A stretch of DNA of 48,176 bases from Anaerovibrio sp. (lineage in GTDB: Bacteria; Bacillota; Negativicutes; Selenomonadales; Selenomonadaceae), in assembly GCF_024697385.1 (NCBI RefSeq), contig NZ_JAILFV010000115.1, positions 1 through 48,176 on the forward strand, written 5' to 3'. Shown piece after piece: positions 7,940-17,009 of the stretch. The first letter of the stretch is position 1. Each line of letters starts with the position of its first letter. The notes below the pieces were generated by a model. It was given only the letters and a program-made list of their open reading frames with translations, ran no database searches and was not told the origin of the DNA. A program made the translations under genes and the position numbers.

Positions 7940-8491
7940 TCAACGAATTATTTTTGCAACGTTCCCCATATAGGTAACCTTGACGCCATCATCATCTATA
8001 GGATAGCCAAAGCCACCAACACAAAGAGGTGTATATTCATCCGGAATCTGCAACAATTCAGCAATAGCAGTGGCATTATCCTCCATCAGGGATGCCCTGG
8101 TTCCCAGCCAGCAGGATTTAACTCCATAGCTGTCTGCCGCCAGCATCATACTGCCAAAAAGTGTATTTGCCGCATCTTCAGTATATTTTATGTCCCCACT
8201 GCCGGATATCACCAACAATGTGGAAATATTATCCAGAATCTTAATGACACTTCTGTTGGCCAAAAAATCATCTGTGCCATTTTTTATGGCAAAGAATTCA
8301 CTGATTTCTGCAAAGCTTTTCATAATGACCTTGTTCTGTATTGCTGTAAAATACCATGCCCCGTTGCTGGCTACATTTGACAGCTGTTTCCCTTCCTCGA
8401 GAATAGCCATTAAATCCTCCTCACGGAGCAAGTTTGCCGAAAAACTATATACACTGCGCTTTAACAATATATTACGCATTAAACTGTTCAT
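7940..8491 (-). CDS. Nitroreductase-family flavoprotein
   Basis: About 183 residues of the FMN-dependent nitroreductase fold. Visible features are an N-terminal RSVYSF basic motif and an ASNGAWYFTAI strand. A GVKSCWLGTRAS stretch resembles the flavin-binding region, and a CVGGFGYP ending is typical of the family. The start is placed at the ATG at 8491 because AAAGGTGA lies at the right distance; an upstream TTG at 8518 lacks a good site. The family reduces nitro compounds, quinones or flavins with NAD(P)H; the substrate cannot be read here. It is last in the unit PAS-GGDEF-EAL, queF, nitroreductase. Confidence 0.78.
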   Translation of the reverse strand: MNSLMRNILLKRSVYSFSANLLREEDLMAILEEGKQLSNVASNGAWYFTAIQNKVIMKSFAEISEFFAIKNGTDDFLANRSVIKILDNISTLLVISGSGDIKYTEDAANTLFGSMMLAADSYGVKSCWLGTRASLMEDNATAIAELLQIPDEYTPLCVGGFGYPIDDDGVKVTYMGNVAKIIR

Positions 8492-8514
8492 ACTACCATC
8501 ACCTTTCTCCGCAA

Positions 8515-9012
8515 TCAACGGTTGTCAACCTTATCCATAAATGCCAAATCATGTTGCTCAAATCTGTGCCAGGCCAGTTTTTCAAATACAGTGCCTGGTC
8601 GACCATAATTGGCATATGGATCGATTGATATGCCGCCACGAGGAAGGAATTTTCCCCAAACCTCAATATACTTGGGGTCCATCAATTTAATCAAATCCTT
8701 CATAATAATGTTCACTACATCTTCATGGAAATCTCCATGATTTCTAAAACTGAAAAGATACAGCTTCAAAGACTTGCTTTCCACCATCTTTTTGTCTGGG
8801 ATATAGGATATATATACTGTGGCAAAATCCGGTTGTCCTGTTATGGGACATAAACTGGTAAACTCCGGACAATTAAACTTGACCCAATAATCATTATCAG
8901 GATGTTTATTATCAAAGGTCTCCAACACTGCAGGATCATAATCAAAACCATATTTTGTATCATGATTACCAAGCAATGTTACAGCCGGCATATCATTTTT
9001 ATCTCTACTCAT
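8515..9012 (-). CDS. queF: NADPH-dependent 7-cyano-7-deazaguanine reductase
   Basis: 165 residues, the short (YkvM-type) form. It reduces the nitrile preQ0 to the amine preQ1 in queuosine biosynthesis. The catalytic Cys55 and Asp62 ([11 protein letters not shown]) are present, as is the [25 protein letters not shown]/substrate motif. It starts 8 bases after the PAS-GGDEF-EAL gene, so it is likely translated from the same message. No queC, queD or queE is nearby, and I see no preQ1 riboswitch in the short gap. The c-di-GMP neighbour is unexpected for a tRNA modification gene. Confidence 0.95.
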   Translation of the reverse strand: MSRDKNDMPAVTLLGNHDTKYGFDYDPAVLETFDNKHPDNDYWVKFNCPEFTSLCPITGQPDFATVYISYIPDKKMVESKSLKLYLFSFRNHGDFHEDVVNIIMKDLIKLMDPKYIEVWGKFLPRGGISIDPYANYGRPGTVFEKLAWHRFEQHDLAFMDKVDNR

Positions 9013-9020
9013 AAACCCCT

Positions 9021-10730
9021 CTATTCACGGTCCTCCATAAAGTATTTTGACTCAAAATCCTCTGGAGATTCCGGACGGCCAAATAAATACCCCTGAATAG
9101 TATCTGCATGACAGATATCCCTCAGTAATTTGTATTCATCCTCGGTCTCAACACCCTCTATACAGCATTTGATATTCACACTGTGACACAAATCCACCGT
9201 AATCCCTACCAGCTGGCGGTCAAAATGATTATCCTCCTCGGTGATATGGGTAACGAACAGCCTGTCAATCTTCACAATATCACAGGACAAATTTTTAAGG
9301 TACGCCAATGAGGAATAACCGGTACCAAAATCATCCATGGCTATCCGAATACCACAGCTTCTTAACTTATCAAACTGCTGATTTATATTGCTCCAGTCAG
9401 AAACAATTGTTGTTTCTGTAAGCTCCAGAACTATAAGCTCCGGATTAAGATCATACTTTTTAAGACACTCTACAACAAAATCCTTGAAGTAGGCTTCCTT
9501 GATCTGCTCGTAGGAAAGATTGATACTGATGGTCATACCCGGATTAAACTTCTGCCATTCCTTGCACTGTCTGACTGCAGTTTCAAAAATCCAACGGCCT
9601 ACAGGAATAATCATCTTGGTGTCTTCCAAAATACGGATGAATTCCATAGGTGAAACCATCCGACCTTTTGGATTACGCCAACGCAAAAGGGCTTCCGCAC
9701 CAATAATCTTATTATTCTGTGCAGACACCTGTGGCTGATAAAACAGGGAAAATCCCTCAAAATCACTCTCAATACTAAGGCGCAAATCATCCCGCATGCT
9801 CAATGACCGTTTCCAACGATTATAGCTTTCCTTGGAAAAAATAACATTCTTATTTTTCCCATCCCGTTTTGCCAAATCCAATGCAGCCTCTGCATGCTTG
9901 TGCAGGACAAGATAATCCTTGCCTGCCTGGGGATAAAGCACTGTTCCTGAAGAAATCGTACAGAAAATATGCTTTCCTTCAATACTGTGGGGCCGGGAAA
10001 ATGCTTTCTGAACATTTTCAAAAACATCAATGGCACCCTCCTGGCTGAGTCCAGGGCAAACCACAGCAAACTCATCGCCATCCATTTTATAAAGCATCAG
10101 CCCTTCCGGCAACACATCAGAAATATGCCTTGCCGCCAGCTTTAACACTTCATCTCCATAATGGCGATTATATGTCTCATTGACAATTTTAAAATTATCA
10201 ATTCCGAAAACCATCAATGCCCCGCCGACTCCGTCCACGCGATATCGGTTCAAGGCTACCTTGACAGCATTTTCAAATTGGTATTTGTTCAGTAATCCTG
10301 TTAGCTCATCTGCATGATTGCGCTGCCCCAGTTTCTTAACTGTCCCTGCAAAAAGGAACGGCTTCTCAGTACGATTATCAAAGGCAAACTGCCCACGACA
10401 ACGGACCCAGATATAATCTCCCTTACGGGTTCTGAGACGATACTCGTAATCATGACCAATATTTAACTTTCTGGATTCAGGCATCTGAATTGATTCAACA
10501 AAGCCATCCAAATCATCAGGGTGTACCAGCTTCGTCCAATATTTGTTCATATCATAGAAGCATTCACTGGGCACTTCAAAATCATTGACCATATTGGCAG
10601 AAACAATAACCAAATTTTCCTGAAGATCAGTTGCAAAGTAATAATCATCGGATGTACGCTGTATCATTTTGAAAAACAGCAATATCCTTCTCAGAATTGA
10701 GCCTGGCGGAATATTAGCCCTATTATTCAT
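9021..10730 (-). CDS. PAS-GGDEF-EAL protein, probable c-di-GMP phosphodiesterase
   Basis: 569 residues from the ATG at 10730, which has GGTG 6 bases upstream; ATGs at 10736 and 10742 are alternatives. The domains are a PAS fold (about 25-135), GGDEF (about 140-300) and EAL (about 315-565). The EAL part is intact: EALLRW at 346, [16 protein letters not shown] and EGVETEDE are all present. The GGDEF part looks degraded. The metal-binding DxD start reads GID (176-178), losing the first Asp, and the signature reads DGDEF (217-221). It is therefore more likely a phosphodiesterase with a sensory or GTP-binding GGDEF than a cyclase. No membrane segment is evident; residues 11-22 are mildly hydrophobic. 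It is first in an operon with queF. Confidence 0.88.
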   Translation of the reverse strand: MNNRANIPPGSILRRILLFFKMIQRTSDDYYFATDLQENLVIVSANMVNDFEVPSECFYDMNKYWTKLVHPDDLDGFVESIQMPESRKLNIGHDYEYRLRTRKGDYIWVRCRGQFAFDNRTEKPFLFAGTVKKLGQRNHADELTGLLNKYQFENAVKVALNRYRVDGVGGALMVFGIDNFKIVNETYNRHYGDEVLKLAARHISDVLPEGLMLYKMDGDEFAVVCPGLSQEGAIDVFENVQKAFSRPHSIEGKHIFCTISSGTVLYPQAGKDYLVLHKHAEAALDLAKRDGKNKNVIFSKESYNRWKRSLSMRDDLRLSIESDFEGFSLFYQPQVSAQNNKIIGAEALLRWRNPKGRMVSPMEFIRILEDTKMIIPVGRWIFETAVRQCKEWQKFNPGMTISINLSYEQIKEAYFKDFVVECLKKYDLNPELIVLELTETTIVSDWSNINQQFDKLRSCGIRIAMDDFGTGYSSLAYLKNLSCDIVKIDRLFVTHITEEDNHFDRQLVGITVDLCHSVNIKCCIEGVETEDEYKLLRDICHADTIQGYLFGRPESPEDFESKYFMEDRE

Positions 10731-10776
10731 GTGCATCACCATTTTTCGATGTATTTTTACACCTTTCCTACCTACA

Positions 10777-10805
10777 ATAATATACAAATTATGGTTTTTA
10801 TTCAA
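10777..10805 (-). promoter_or_regulatory. Promoter of the PAS-GGDEF-EAL/queF operon
   Basis: On the minus strand TTGAAT (10805-10800), a 17-base spacer and TATTAT (10782-10777). Transcription would start near 10770, about 40 bases before the ATG, which rules out longer upstream starts. The remaining gap to 11038 holds this promoter, the terminator at 10902-10926, and nothing else I recognise. Confidence 0.7.
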
Positions 10806-10901
10806 TATAATTTTAGAAAAAATCAGCCTGCCACAGTCCGTCCTAATCCCTGGGATATCACTGAAAACAACCTGCTCAGTCCCGGCTTTGCAAAATGAAA
10901 C

Positions 10902-10926
10902 CCCCCGGCTGAAAAACAGCCGGGGG
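10902..10926 (-). terminator. Terminator of the TRAP transporter operon
   Basis: CCCCCGGCTG, a 5-base loop and CAGCCGGGGG form a perfect 10-bp GC-rich stem. On the minus strand it is followed by GTTTCATTTTG, a weak T-tract. It lies about 110 bases after the permease stop. Confidence 0.7.
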
Positions 10927-11038
10927 CTTAAATAACAAAAACAAATCGTAGCCAAGGGTACATCCATACTAAGGCAGCCGATGTCAATATCACCCATAGT
11001 GTTATCAGGCAGCGGAAAGCCTCAGGCCATAAACAGCC

Positions 11039-12973
11039 TCACACTGCTGAAGCCCTTGCCTTACGGCGTTTTTTCTGTATTAACAATATCACTATTAATA
11101 TAATGACTCCAGGTATATCTGTAACGATGCCCGGGATAATCATCATTATTCCACCGACAAACATAATGATGCGCTCCAATGGATTGCAATGATCAGCAAG
11201 ATATCCAATCATTGAGGCGCTCACTCCTACCATTCCCAGAATTGCCGTTACCGTGGAAAGAACCAGTCCGAATGCCGTTGCATCTATCATTAACAGCATT
11301 GGGGACAATACAAATATGTACGGTATGATAAATGCAGCTATGGCAAGCTTCGAGGCATTTACCCCTGTCATCAGCGGTTTTCCTCCGCTGATTCCCGAGG
11401 CTGCATAGGCGGCCAGGGCTACCGGTGGAGTTACATCAGCAATTATTCCAAAATAGAATACAAACATATGGGCTGCCAATACAGGGACTCCCATCTGAAT
11501 CAGTGCCGGTGCCGCAATAGTTGAAGTGATAACATAGTTTGCCGTTGTCGGAACACCCATGCCCAAAATCAAAGATGTGATCATGGTAAAGAACATGGTC
11601 GGGAGCATCATGCCACCGGACAGTGCCAACAACCCGGAAGCCAGCTTCAGTCCAATACCGGTTTTAGTGACAACACCGATAATAATACCGGCAGACGCAC
11701 AGGCAATAACAACCCCCAGCACATTACGGGCACCATTCTCCAGTCCCCTGACAATTTCCACCGGCTTCATGCGGGTAGATTTCCTGAGGGAGGATGCAAC
11801 AATGGAAAGTAATATGGCTACCAAAGCTGCACGCATAGGAGTATATCCTGTTACCAGCAGATATACGATAACCACCAATGGAATCGCCAAATGCCCCCGT
11901 TCCTTAAAAATAATCCAGGCCTTTGGCAGCTGATCTCTTGGAACCCCCTGAAGGTTGTTGCGTTTAGCTTCCAAATGAACTCCCAGCCATAATCCGGTAA
12001 AGTACAGAATAGCCGGTATCACAGCGGCAGCTACTATATCAATATATGGCAATCCTACAAACTCAGCCATCAGGAATGCCGCCGCCCCCATAACAGGTGG
12101 CATCAGCTGCCCACCTGTGGAAGAAGCCGCCTCAACTGCTCCGGCAAATTCCTTACGGTAGCCTAGTTTCTTCATCATCGGAATGGTGAAGCTGCCTGTA
12201 CCGGCAACATTGGCCACAGAGCTTCCTGACACCGTACCCATAAGAGCACTGGAAAGCACTGCCACCTTCGCAGGGCCGCCACTGGCCCAGCCTGCAATAG
12301 CATTGGCTATATCAATAAAGAACTTGCCCAGCCCGGTGGATTCCAGATAGGCACCAAACAATATAAACAAAAATATGAAGGTGGATGACACCCCCAATGG
12401 TATTCCAAAAATACCCTCAGTGGTGAAGTACAGGTGCCCCACCAGCTGTTCTACAGACAACCCCCTATGAGCCAGTACTCCAGGCATATACGGTCCGGCA
12501 AAGGCATAGGTCAGAAAAACCAATACCACCAAAACCATCGGGATACCAACTACACGGCGGGTGGCCTCTACTACCAGCAGTAAACCAATTACGCCGATTA
12601 TCATATCAGTGGAATTTACCATACCGGCACGCATTGCCAACTCCCTGTACATAATGCATATGTAGGCAGGAGCAGCGGCACCCAGTATGGCCAACAGCAC
12701 ATCCAGGGGATGAACCTTGGTCCGTGACCAGCTCTTTCTGGTAGGATAAAGCAAATATGACAATGCCAGGGCAAAGCCCAAATGAACTGCTCTTTGAAGG
12801 TGCGCATCCAATACGCCAAAAATAGCAGTATATAACTGAAACACCGAAAATGTGATTGCTATCGCTGATACAATCTTGGCCATAAGACCTGTATATAGCA
12901 TGGTATCCGACTCTTTATCGTACTTTTTCAGCACTTCGGCAGCCAGTTCTTTTTCATCTTTTTCTTCTGCCAT
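11039..12973 (-). CDS. TRAP transporter fused permease (4TM/12TM, TAXI type)
   Basis: 644 residues, strongly hydrophobic. The N-terminal part (about 35-190) corresponds to the small DctQ-like subunit. The rest is the large DctM-like subunit with GVSSTFIFLFILFGAYLESTG, SALMGTVSGSSVANVAGTGSFTIP and GMGVPTTANYVITS stretches typical of the family. These fused permeases work with TAXI-type binding proteins to import solutes, probably carboxylates, using an ion gradient. It starts 2 bases after the DUF1850 gene, with GGGGGG upstream as Shine-Dalgarno. The substrate is unknown. Confidence 0.92.
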   Translation of the reverse strand: MAEEKDEKELAAEVLKKYDKESDTMLYTGLMAKIVSAIAITFSVFQLYTAIFGVLDAHLQRAVHLGFALALSYLLYPTRKSWSRTKVHPLDVLLAILGAAAPAYICIMYRELAMRAGMVNSTDMIIGVIGLLLVVEATRRVVGIPMVLVVLVFLTYAFAGPYMPGVLAHRGLSVEQLVGHLYFTTEGIFGIPLGVSSTFIFLFILFGAYLESTGLGKFFIDIANAIAGWASGGPAKVAVLSSALMGTVSGSSVANVAGTGSFTIPMMKKLGYRKEFAGAVEAASSTGGQLMPPVMGAAAFLMAEFVGLPYIDIVAAAVIPAILYFTGLWLGVHLEAKRNNLQGVPRDQLPKAWIIFKERGHLAIPLVVIVYLLVTGYTPMRAALVAILLSIVASSLRKSTRMKPVEIVRGLENGARNVLGVVIACASAGIIIGVVTKTGIGLKLASGLLALSGGMMLPTMFFTMITSLILGMGVPTTANYVITSTIAAPALIQMGVPVLAAHMFVFYFGIIADVTPPVALAAYAASGISGGKPLMTGVNASKLAIAAFIIPYIFVLSPMLLMIDATAFGLVLSTVTAILGMVGVSASMIGYLADHCNPLERIIMFVGGIMMIIPGIVTDIPGVIILIVILLIQKKRRKARASAV

Positions 12974-12975
12974 AA

Positions 12976-13470
12976 CTATATAATTCCCCCCTTACCTAAA
13001 AAGGATTTATATCTAGGTTCTATAATAATATCTATTTTCTGCCCGGCCTCAAACATTTCATACAGCCTGAAGGTCTGTTCATCAATACGGACAGTCAGCT
13101 CCGTTCCTACCCCGGTCCGCAGGTTCAATTCCTTAAAATGGCGATTCATGTCATCCATCACAAAGGCATTTCCCTCCTGGCGAAATGCGCCATCTGATTC
13201 CATAAACGGAAGCCCTACGCCAAAGGAATGATATCTGGTAGAATGCAACACAAAACCATCAAGCTCATCATCAGGAGTAAGAAATTCCTCCACCAATGTT
13301 TTTTGCACTGAATGTATAAAACTAATGGCCAGCTCAGTGTCCGATGTAACCTCCATAACCGCGACCTGTTGTTTTTCATTACCATATATACTGAGCACCG
13401 GCCTCGTAAGGAACCAGCCTAGCCACAACAGGGCAGCTGCCAACACACTGGCAATAATCTTATTTTTCAT
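12976..13470 (-). CDS. DUF1850 protein of a TAXI-TRAP transporter
   Basis: 164 residues. An N-terminal hydrophobic segment (about 5-22) could be a signal or anchor. The body matches the DUF1850 pattern: AISFIHSVQKTLVEEFL, a YHSFGVGLPFM stretch, and a beta-rich remainder. DUF1850 genes usually sit with TAXI binding proteins and fused TRAP permeases, as here; their function is not settled. The ATG has no visible Shine-Dalgarno: the bases before it are CCCCTTTTTTAAATT, the tail of a terminator-like hairpin. Translation may depend on readthrough and local structure. Confidence 0.82.
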   Translation of the reverse strand: MKNKIIASVLAAALLWLGWFLTRPVLSIYGNEKQQVAVMEVTSDTELAISFIHSVQKTLVEEFLTPDDELDGFVLHSTRYHSFGVGLPFMESDGAFRQEGNAFVMDDMNRHFKELNLRTGVGTELTVRIDEQTFRLYEMFEAGQKIDIIIEPRYKSFLGKGGII

Positions 13471-13481
13471 AATTTAAAAAA

Positions 13482-13556
13482 GGGGAGCTGCGGCAGACGG
13501 GAGAAAACGACTCCCTTTTCCACCATTATCCATTAATGGCGTCTGTAACAGCTCCC
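13482..13556 (-). terminator. Intra-operon hairpin/attenuator after the TAXI gene
   Basis: On the minus strand GGGAGCTG (13556-13549) pairs with CAGCTCCC, and CAGACG pairs with CGTCTG inside it. A further GGGAG/CTCCC helix lies within, and CCTTTTTT follows. This long stem starts 17 bases after the binding-protein stop and ends just before the DUF1850 ATG. It probably lets the binding protein be made in excess over the permease. Confidence 0.75.
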
Positions 13557-13573
13557 GTAGCTTTCATATTCTT

Positions 13574-14524
13574 TTATTCTTTAAAGAATTTTTCTGCACC
13601 AGCATTTACAGGAATTGGCATACCCTTTGTTGCACCTTCCTTGGAAATGGCCTTTGCTGCAGCATGAGCTGCCTGGATACGATCAAGATGAGTAAATAAA
13701 GCCTTAGTTATCTCATAACCAAGGGCATCATCAATCTTGTCAGTGCATACCAGCATGGCCATAACGGAGATTGCCTCAACGGAATCAGTCATACCGTAAG
13801 TACCTGCAGGAATAGTAACCTTGGTATAGAATGGATATTTTGCAATCAAGGCATCAGCTTTTGCTGCTTCAACAGGAAGAAGCCTTACCTTGTTCTGGGA
13901 AGCAATATCCTGTACTGCAGCAGTAGGATAACCGGCAGTAAGGAAGGCAGCATCCACAAGATCATCCTTCAAGGCATTGGCAGCTTCGCTAAAGGAAAGG
14001 AACTGCTCGTCGATATCATCATAGGTAATACCATAAGCAGCCAAAATCTGACGGGCATTTGCTTCAGCACCACTACCCATGGCACCAACTGCTACTCTTT
14101 TGCCCTTCAGATCTGCAATGGATTTAATACCCTTACCATCCAATGTAACAATCTGACAGGTCTCAGGATAAAGTGTTGCAATACCTCTGATATTGTCAAC
14201 CTTCTTGCCTTCGAACATTTCTACGCCATTAGCTGCATAGTAGGTTATATCATTCTGAACGATAGCCAGATCCACCTGACCCTCTTTTAACATGTTGATA
14301 TTTGCTACAGTTGCACCAGTACTCTGGGCACTGGCATTCATGCCCTTAATTTCATTATTCAGGATTTCAGACATTGCACCACCGATTGGGTAATATGTAC
14401 CGGCTGTGCCACCGGTAGCAATGTTCAGGAATTTTTTACCACTGTCACCACCGCATCCTGCTACAAGTGCGATCATGGTCACCAACATGATACTGAACAG
14501 AGAAAGTTTGCCAAACATTTTCAT
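13574..14524 (-). CDS. TAXI-family TRAP transporter solute-binding protein
   Basis: 316 residues with a lipoprotein signal: basic start, hydrophobic core and lipobox LVAGC (Cys24). The mature protein starts with the TAXI hallmark region FLNIATGGTAGTYYPIGGAMSEILN. It continues with ATVANINMLKEGQVDLAIVQND and KGKRVAVGAMGSGAEANARQIL. It captures the solute outside the inner membrane and delivers it to the fused permease encoded two genes downstream. Glutamate-like ligands are known for a thermophile homologue, but the substrate here is open. The gene has its own promoter, and a strong hairpin follows it. Confidence 0.92.
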   Translation of the reverse strand: MKMFGKLSLFSIMLVTMIALVAGCGGDSGKKFLNIATGGTAGTYYPIGGAMSEILNNEIKGMNASAQSTGATVANINMLKEGQVDLAIVQNDITYYAANGVEMFEGKKVDNIRGIATLYPETCQIVTLDGKGIKSIADLKGKRVAVGAMGSGAEANARQILAAYGITYDDIDEQFLSFSEAANALKDDLVDAAFLTAGYPTAAVQDIASQNKVRLLPVEAAKADALIAKYPFYTKVTIPAGTYGMTDSVEAISVMAMLVCTDKIDDALGYEITKALFTHLDRIQAAHAAAKAISKEGATKGMPIPVNAGAEKFFKE

Positions 14525-14595
14525 TTCACATTCCTCCTTATACCGCAGATGTTAACTTCTCTCCAGGAAATAGCTTCCCATGAGCAATCCCTAAA

Positions 14596-14643
14596 AGGGC
14601 TCGGCCCTGTACTCCATAAGGCTATAGATATGACTATATGGAG
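14596..14643 (-). other. Leader hairpins upstream of the TAXI gene
   Basis: The approximately 215-base leader contains AGGGC/GCCCT (14596-14608) and CTCCATA/TATGGAG (14612-14643). They may be regulatory or stabilising; I do not recognise a class. Confidence 0.4.
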
Positions 14644-14745
14644 AGTTCATCCTTCCTGAACAAACAATAGCAGGAAAAATTTTCCCTTCAGTTATATATT
14701 TATACCCTTAGAGCACTATTAACTTTTTTATATATAACATATAAT

Positions 14746-14774
14746 ATTGTAGCATAATATTATAATGTTGTCAT
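14746..14774 (-). promoter_or_regulatory. Promoter of the TAXI-TRAP operon
   Basis: On the minus strand ATGACA (14774-14769), a 17-base spacer and TACAAT (14751-14746), in AT-rich DNA. The predicted start is near 14739. Confidence 0.65.
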
Positions 14775-14848
14775 AGTAAAAACAGCCTTTTTTTGAAATA
14801 TAATGTATACATAGCGCGGACATTTACCGAAATAATTCCCATGAATAC

Positions 14849-15592
14849 CTATTCCATCCCATCACTGCAAAGATCCTTTATGACCTCCCCTGCAGCAATC
14901 AGGCCGGCAACTGATGGCACAAAAGATACACTTCCCGGAACAGACCTCCTGGTTATGGTCCCTGATTCCGATTGTGCAAAATCAGGAGCCGGTAACGGCC
15001 TGATGGGTTCTTCTGTAGAATACACTACCTTCAACCCCTTTACCCCCAATTGTCTTAACTTATGACGCATGACTCTCGCCAGGGGACACACACTGGTTTT
15101 ATAAATATCAGTCACCTGAAATCCCGCAGGATTGAGTTTATTGCCTGCCCCCATACTGCTGATTATGGGAATGCCACGCCTCTCTGCCTGTACTGCCAAA
15201 TCAATCTTTGCAGCGACAGTATCTACTGCATCCACAATATAATCAATGGAGCCGTCAAAGAATTCCCCACTATTCTCCGGTAAATAAAACTCTGCCCTGG
15301 TCTCCACCTCTGCGTCGGGATTAATGGCCTTGATCCGTTCTGCCATAACCTCTGTTTTTAAACGGCCTACAGTATCACACAATGCGTGCAGCTGACGGTT
15401 AATATTGCTAATACTTATCACATCATCATCCACAAGGAGAAAATGACCAATACCACATCTGGCCAGGGCTTCAACTGTATAAGAGCCTACCCCGCCAATA
15501 CCAAAAACCGCTACCCGACTGTTATGTAATCTAGAGAGAGCTGCTTTTCCAATAAGCAGCTCTGTCCGTGAAAAAATATTCTCTTTATTCAT
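14849..15592 (-). CDS. tcdA: tRNA threonylcarbamoyladenosine dehydratase (ThiF/E1-like)
   Basis: 247 residues from the ATG at 15592. The frame is open further upstream, but that part overlaps ftsZ. The E1-like nucleotide-binding site is clear: FGIGGVGSYTVEAL (30-43), acidic DDD at 55-57 and NINRQ at 63-67. A VDAVDT stretch, the Cys-containing TSVCPLARVMRH segment and GSVSFVPSVAGL near the end match TcdA (CsdL/YgdL). That enzyme cyclises t6A37 to ct6A in ANN-decoding tRNAs using ATP. The start overlaps the ftsZ stop by 8 bases, so the two are probably co-expressed. Confidence 0.88.
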   Translation of the reverse strand: MNKENIFSRTELLIGKAALSRLHNSRVAVFGIGGVGSYTVEALARCGIGHFLLVDDDVISISNINRQLHALCDTVGRLKTEVMAERIKAINPDAEVETRAEFYLPENSGEFFDGSIDYIVDAVDTVAAKIDLAVQAERRGIPIISSMGAGNKLNPAGFQVTDIYKTSVCPLARVMRHKLRQLGVKGLKVVYSTEEPIRPLPAPDFAQSESGTITRRSVPGSVSFVPSVAGLIAAGEVIKDLCSDGME

Positions 15593-16784
15593 CTTTATCT
15601 TCCGCAGCAGCTTTGTCTGCAACAGTCTCAGCCACCACAGGCTTCTTTGGCTGCATGAAGCCCATGAGCTCCGGTCCCTTGTCTGCAACATTGCCGGCAT
15701 CCTCAGAAGCAGCCTCTGAAGATTGCTCTTTTTTATTTGTATACAAAGGTGGAATTGGATTTTTCAGTTCCTTGTTTCCAAATTGGATTGGCTTGATTTT
15801 GCTGTTCTTTTCCGCAACAACAGCAGGATCAAAATTAGTTGCAATAACAGTTGCCTTCACACGGCTCCCCATACTGTCATCAACCACCAAGCCTATGATG
15901 TTCTCCACCTCAGGGTGAGTATTGTCATAAAGGAACTCATTGGCCTCCTTGACATCATACAATGGCAGTTTAGAACTGCTGGTAAGGTTGACTATCAAGG
16001 CCCGGGCCCCTTTTACTGATGTCTCTATAAGAGGACTGCTTATAGCCGCCTGAACTGCGGACAAAGCATTGGTGCCGGTACCCATACCCATGATGACATC
16101 ACAGTCCTCGCCACTTTTAAAAATAGTGGTGACATCGGCAAAATCAACATTGATAATACCGGTATTCTGAATCATTTCCACAATACTGCTGATGGACTGA
16201 CGCAAAACATCATCCACCATACCAAAGGACTCCCCAACGGATTTTTGACGGAATTCAGGAAGCCGCTGTATATTGTCATTTTTGACCTCGACCAGGGCAT
16301 CCATGTGTTCCCGAAGAAGCTTTACACCGTCGCGGGCAATCTCCATTCGGCGGCAGCCCTCATGGGAAAACGGCATCGTTACTACACCTACGGTAAGGAT
16401 CCCCATATCATGAGCTATTTTTGCCACCACCGGAGCAACTCCGGTACCTACACCCTTACCCATGCCTGCTGTAATAAAAACGAGGTTCGCACCATTAATG
16501 GCATCAGCTATTCTTTCAGCATCAGCTATGGCAGCCCTCTGACCTTTTTCCGGATCACCGCCGGTACCACGGCCTTTCGTCATGGCACTGCCAATCAAAA
16601 GTGCCGGAATCCCAACTGCATCCACTTCCCTTAATTGATGAATATCCGTGTTGACAGCCACCAACTGATTCTTATCCAGACCACTATCAGCCAGGCGCAT
16701 CAAAACATGATTACCGCCGCCACCAATACCAACAATTTTTATGGTAACAACAGCCTCTGTTATTGCCGAACTCGCCTCCATCAT
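15585..16784 (-). CDS. ftsZ: FtsZ-family cell-division GTPase, divergent
   Basis: 399 residues of the tubulin/FtsZ fold. The N-terminal IKIVGIGGGGNHVLMRL strand-loop, the AVNTD motif and the T7-loop INVDFADV (Asp214, Asp217) are FtsZ-like. The GTP-binding signature is altered: residues 109-115 read GKGVGTG where most FtsZ have GGGTGTG. The GRGTGGDPEKG loop also differs from GAGANPE. The C-terminal 70 residues end in acidic AAAEDKDE, with no recognisable FtsA-binding peptide. It may be a second FtsZ rather than the main one; no ftsA, ftsQ or mur gene is nearby. AAGGAGG precedes the ATG pair. The 225-base gap upstream holds no gene. Confidence 0.85.
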   Translation of the reverse strand: MMEASSAITEAVVTIKIVGIGGGGNHVLMRLADSGLDKNQLVAVNTDIHQLREVDAVGIPALLIGSAMTKGRGTGGDPEKGQRAAIADAERIADAINGANLVFITAGMGKGVGTGVAPVVAKIAHDMGILTVGVVTMPFSHEGCRRMEIARDGVKLLREHMDALVEVKNDNIQRLPEFRQKSVGESFGMVDDVLRQSISSIVEMIQNTGIINVDFADVTTIFKSGEDCDVIMGMGTGTNALSAVQAAISSPLIETSVKGARALIVNLTSSSKLPLYDVKEANEFLYDNTHPEVENIIGLVVDDSMGSRVKATVIATNFDPAVVAEKNSKIKPIQFGNKELKNPIPPLYTNKKEQSSEAASEDAGNVADKGPELMGFMQPKKPVVAETVADKAAAEDKDE

Positions 16785-16951
16785 TTAACAATCCTCCTTG
16801 TAGCTTCCCCCGAAAATATTGTACTGCAGGTATCAAGACAATCCCTGCCAAATCATTCTCTAATGACTATGCATTGCAACTATTACTGCATTTGCATAAA
16901 ATACGACTTATCGAAATGGATAATCATCCCATCTGAAAATAAGTCCTATAC

Positions 16952-16971
16952 GGGCATCCTTCATGATGCCC
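16952..16971 (-). terminator. Possible terminator after the EamA transporter gene
   Basis: GGGCATC, a 6-base loop and GATGCCC form a perfect 7-bp stem 38 bases past the transporter stop. The T-tract is poor, so termination is uncertain. Confidence 0.4.
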
Positions 16972-17009
16972 AGTGCACTCATCCAAGACAGAAGTCCAGG
17001 CACGGTTCA

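Noticed and set aside
10800-10926. Possible c-di-GMP riboswitch upstream of the GGDEF-EAL gene (a GCAAAGCC string is present)
   Set aside because: The remaining conserved bases and the two-helix layout are missing, and the string lies upstream of the predicted start site.
10731-10997. Open frame extending the PAS-GGDEF-EAL gene upstream by about 89 codons
   Set aside because: It would run through a strong terminator (10902-10926) and the gene's own promoter (10777-10805), and its composition is unlike the rest of the protein.
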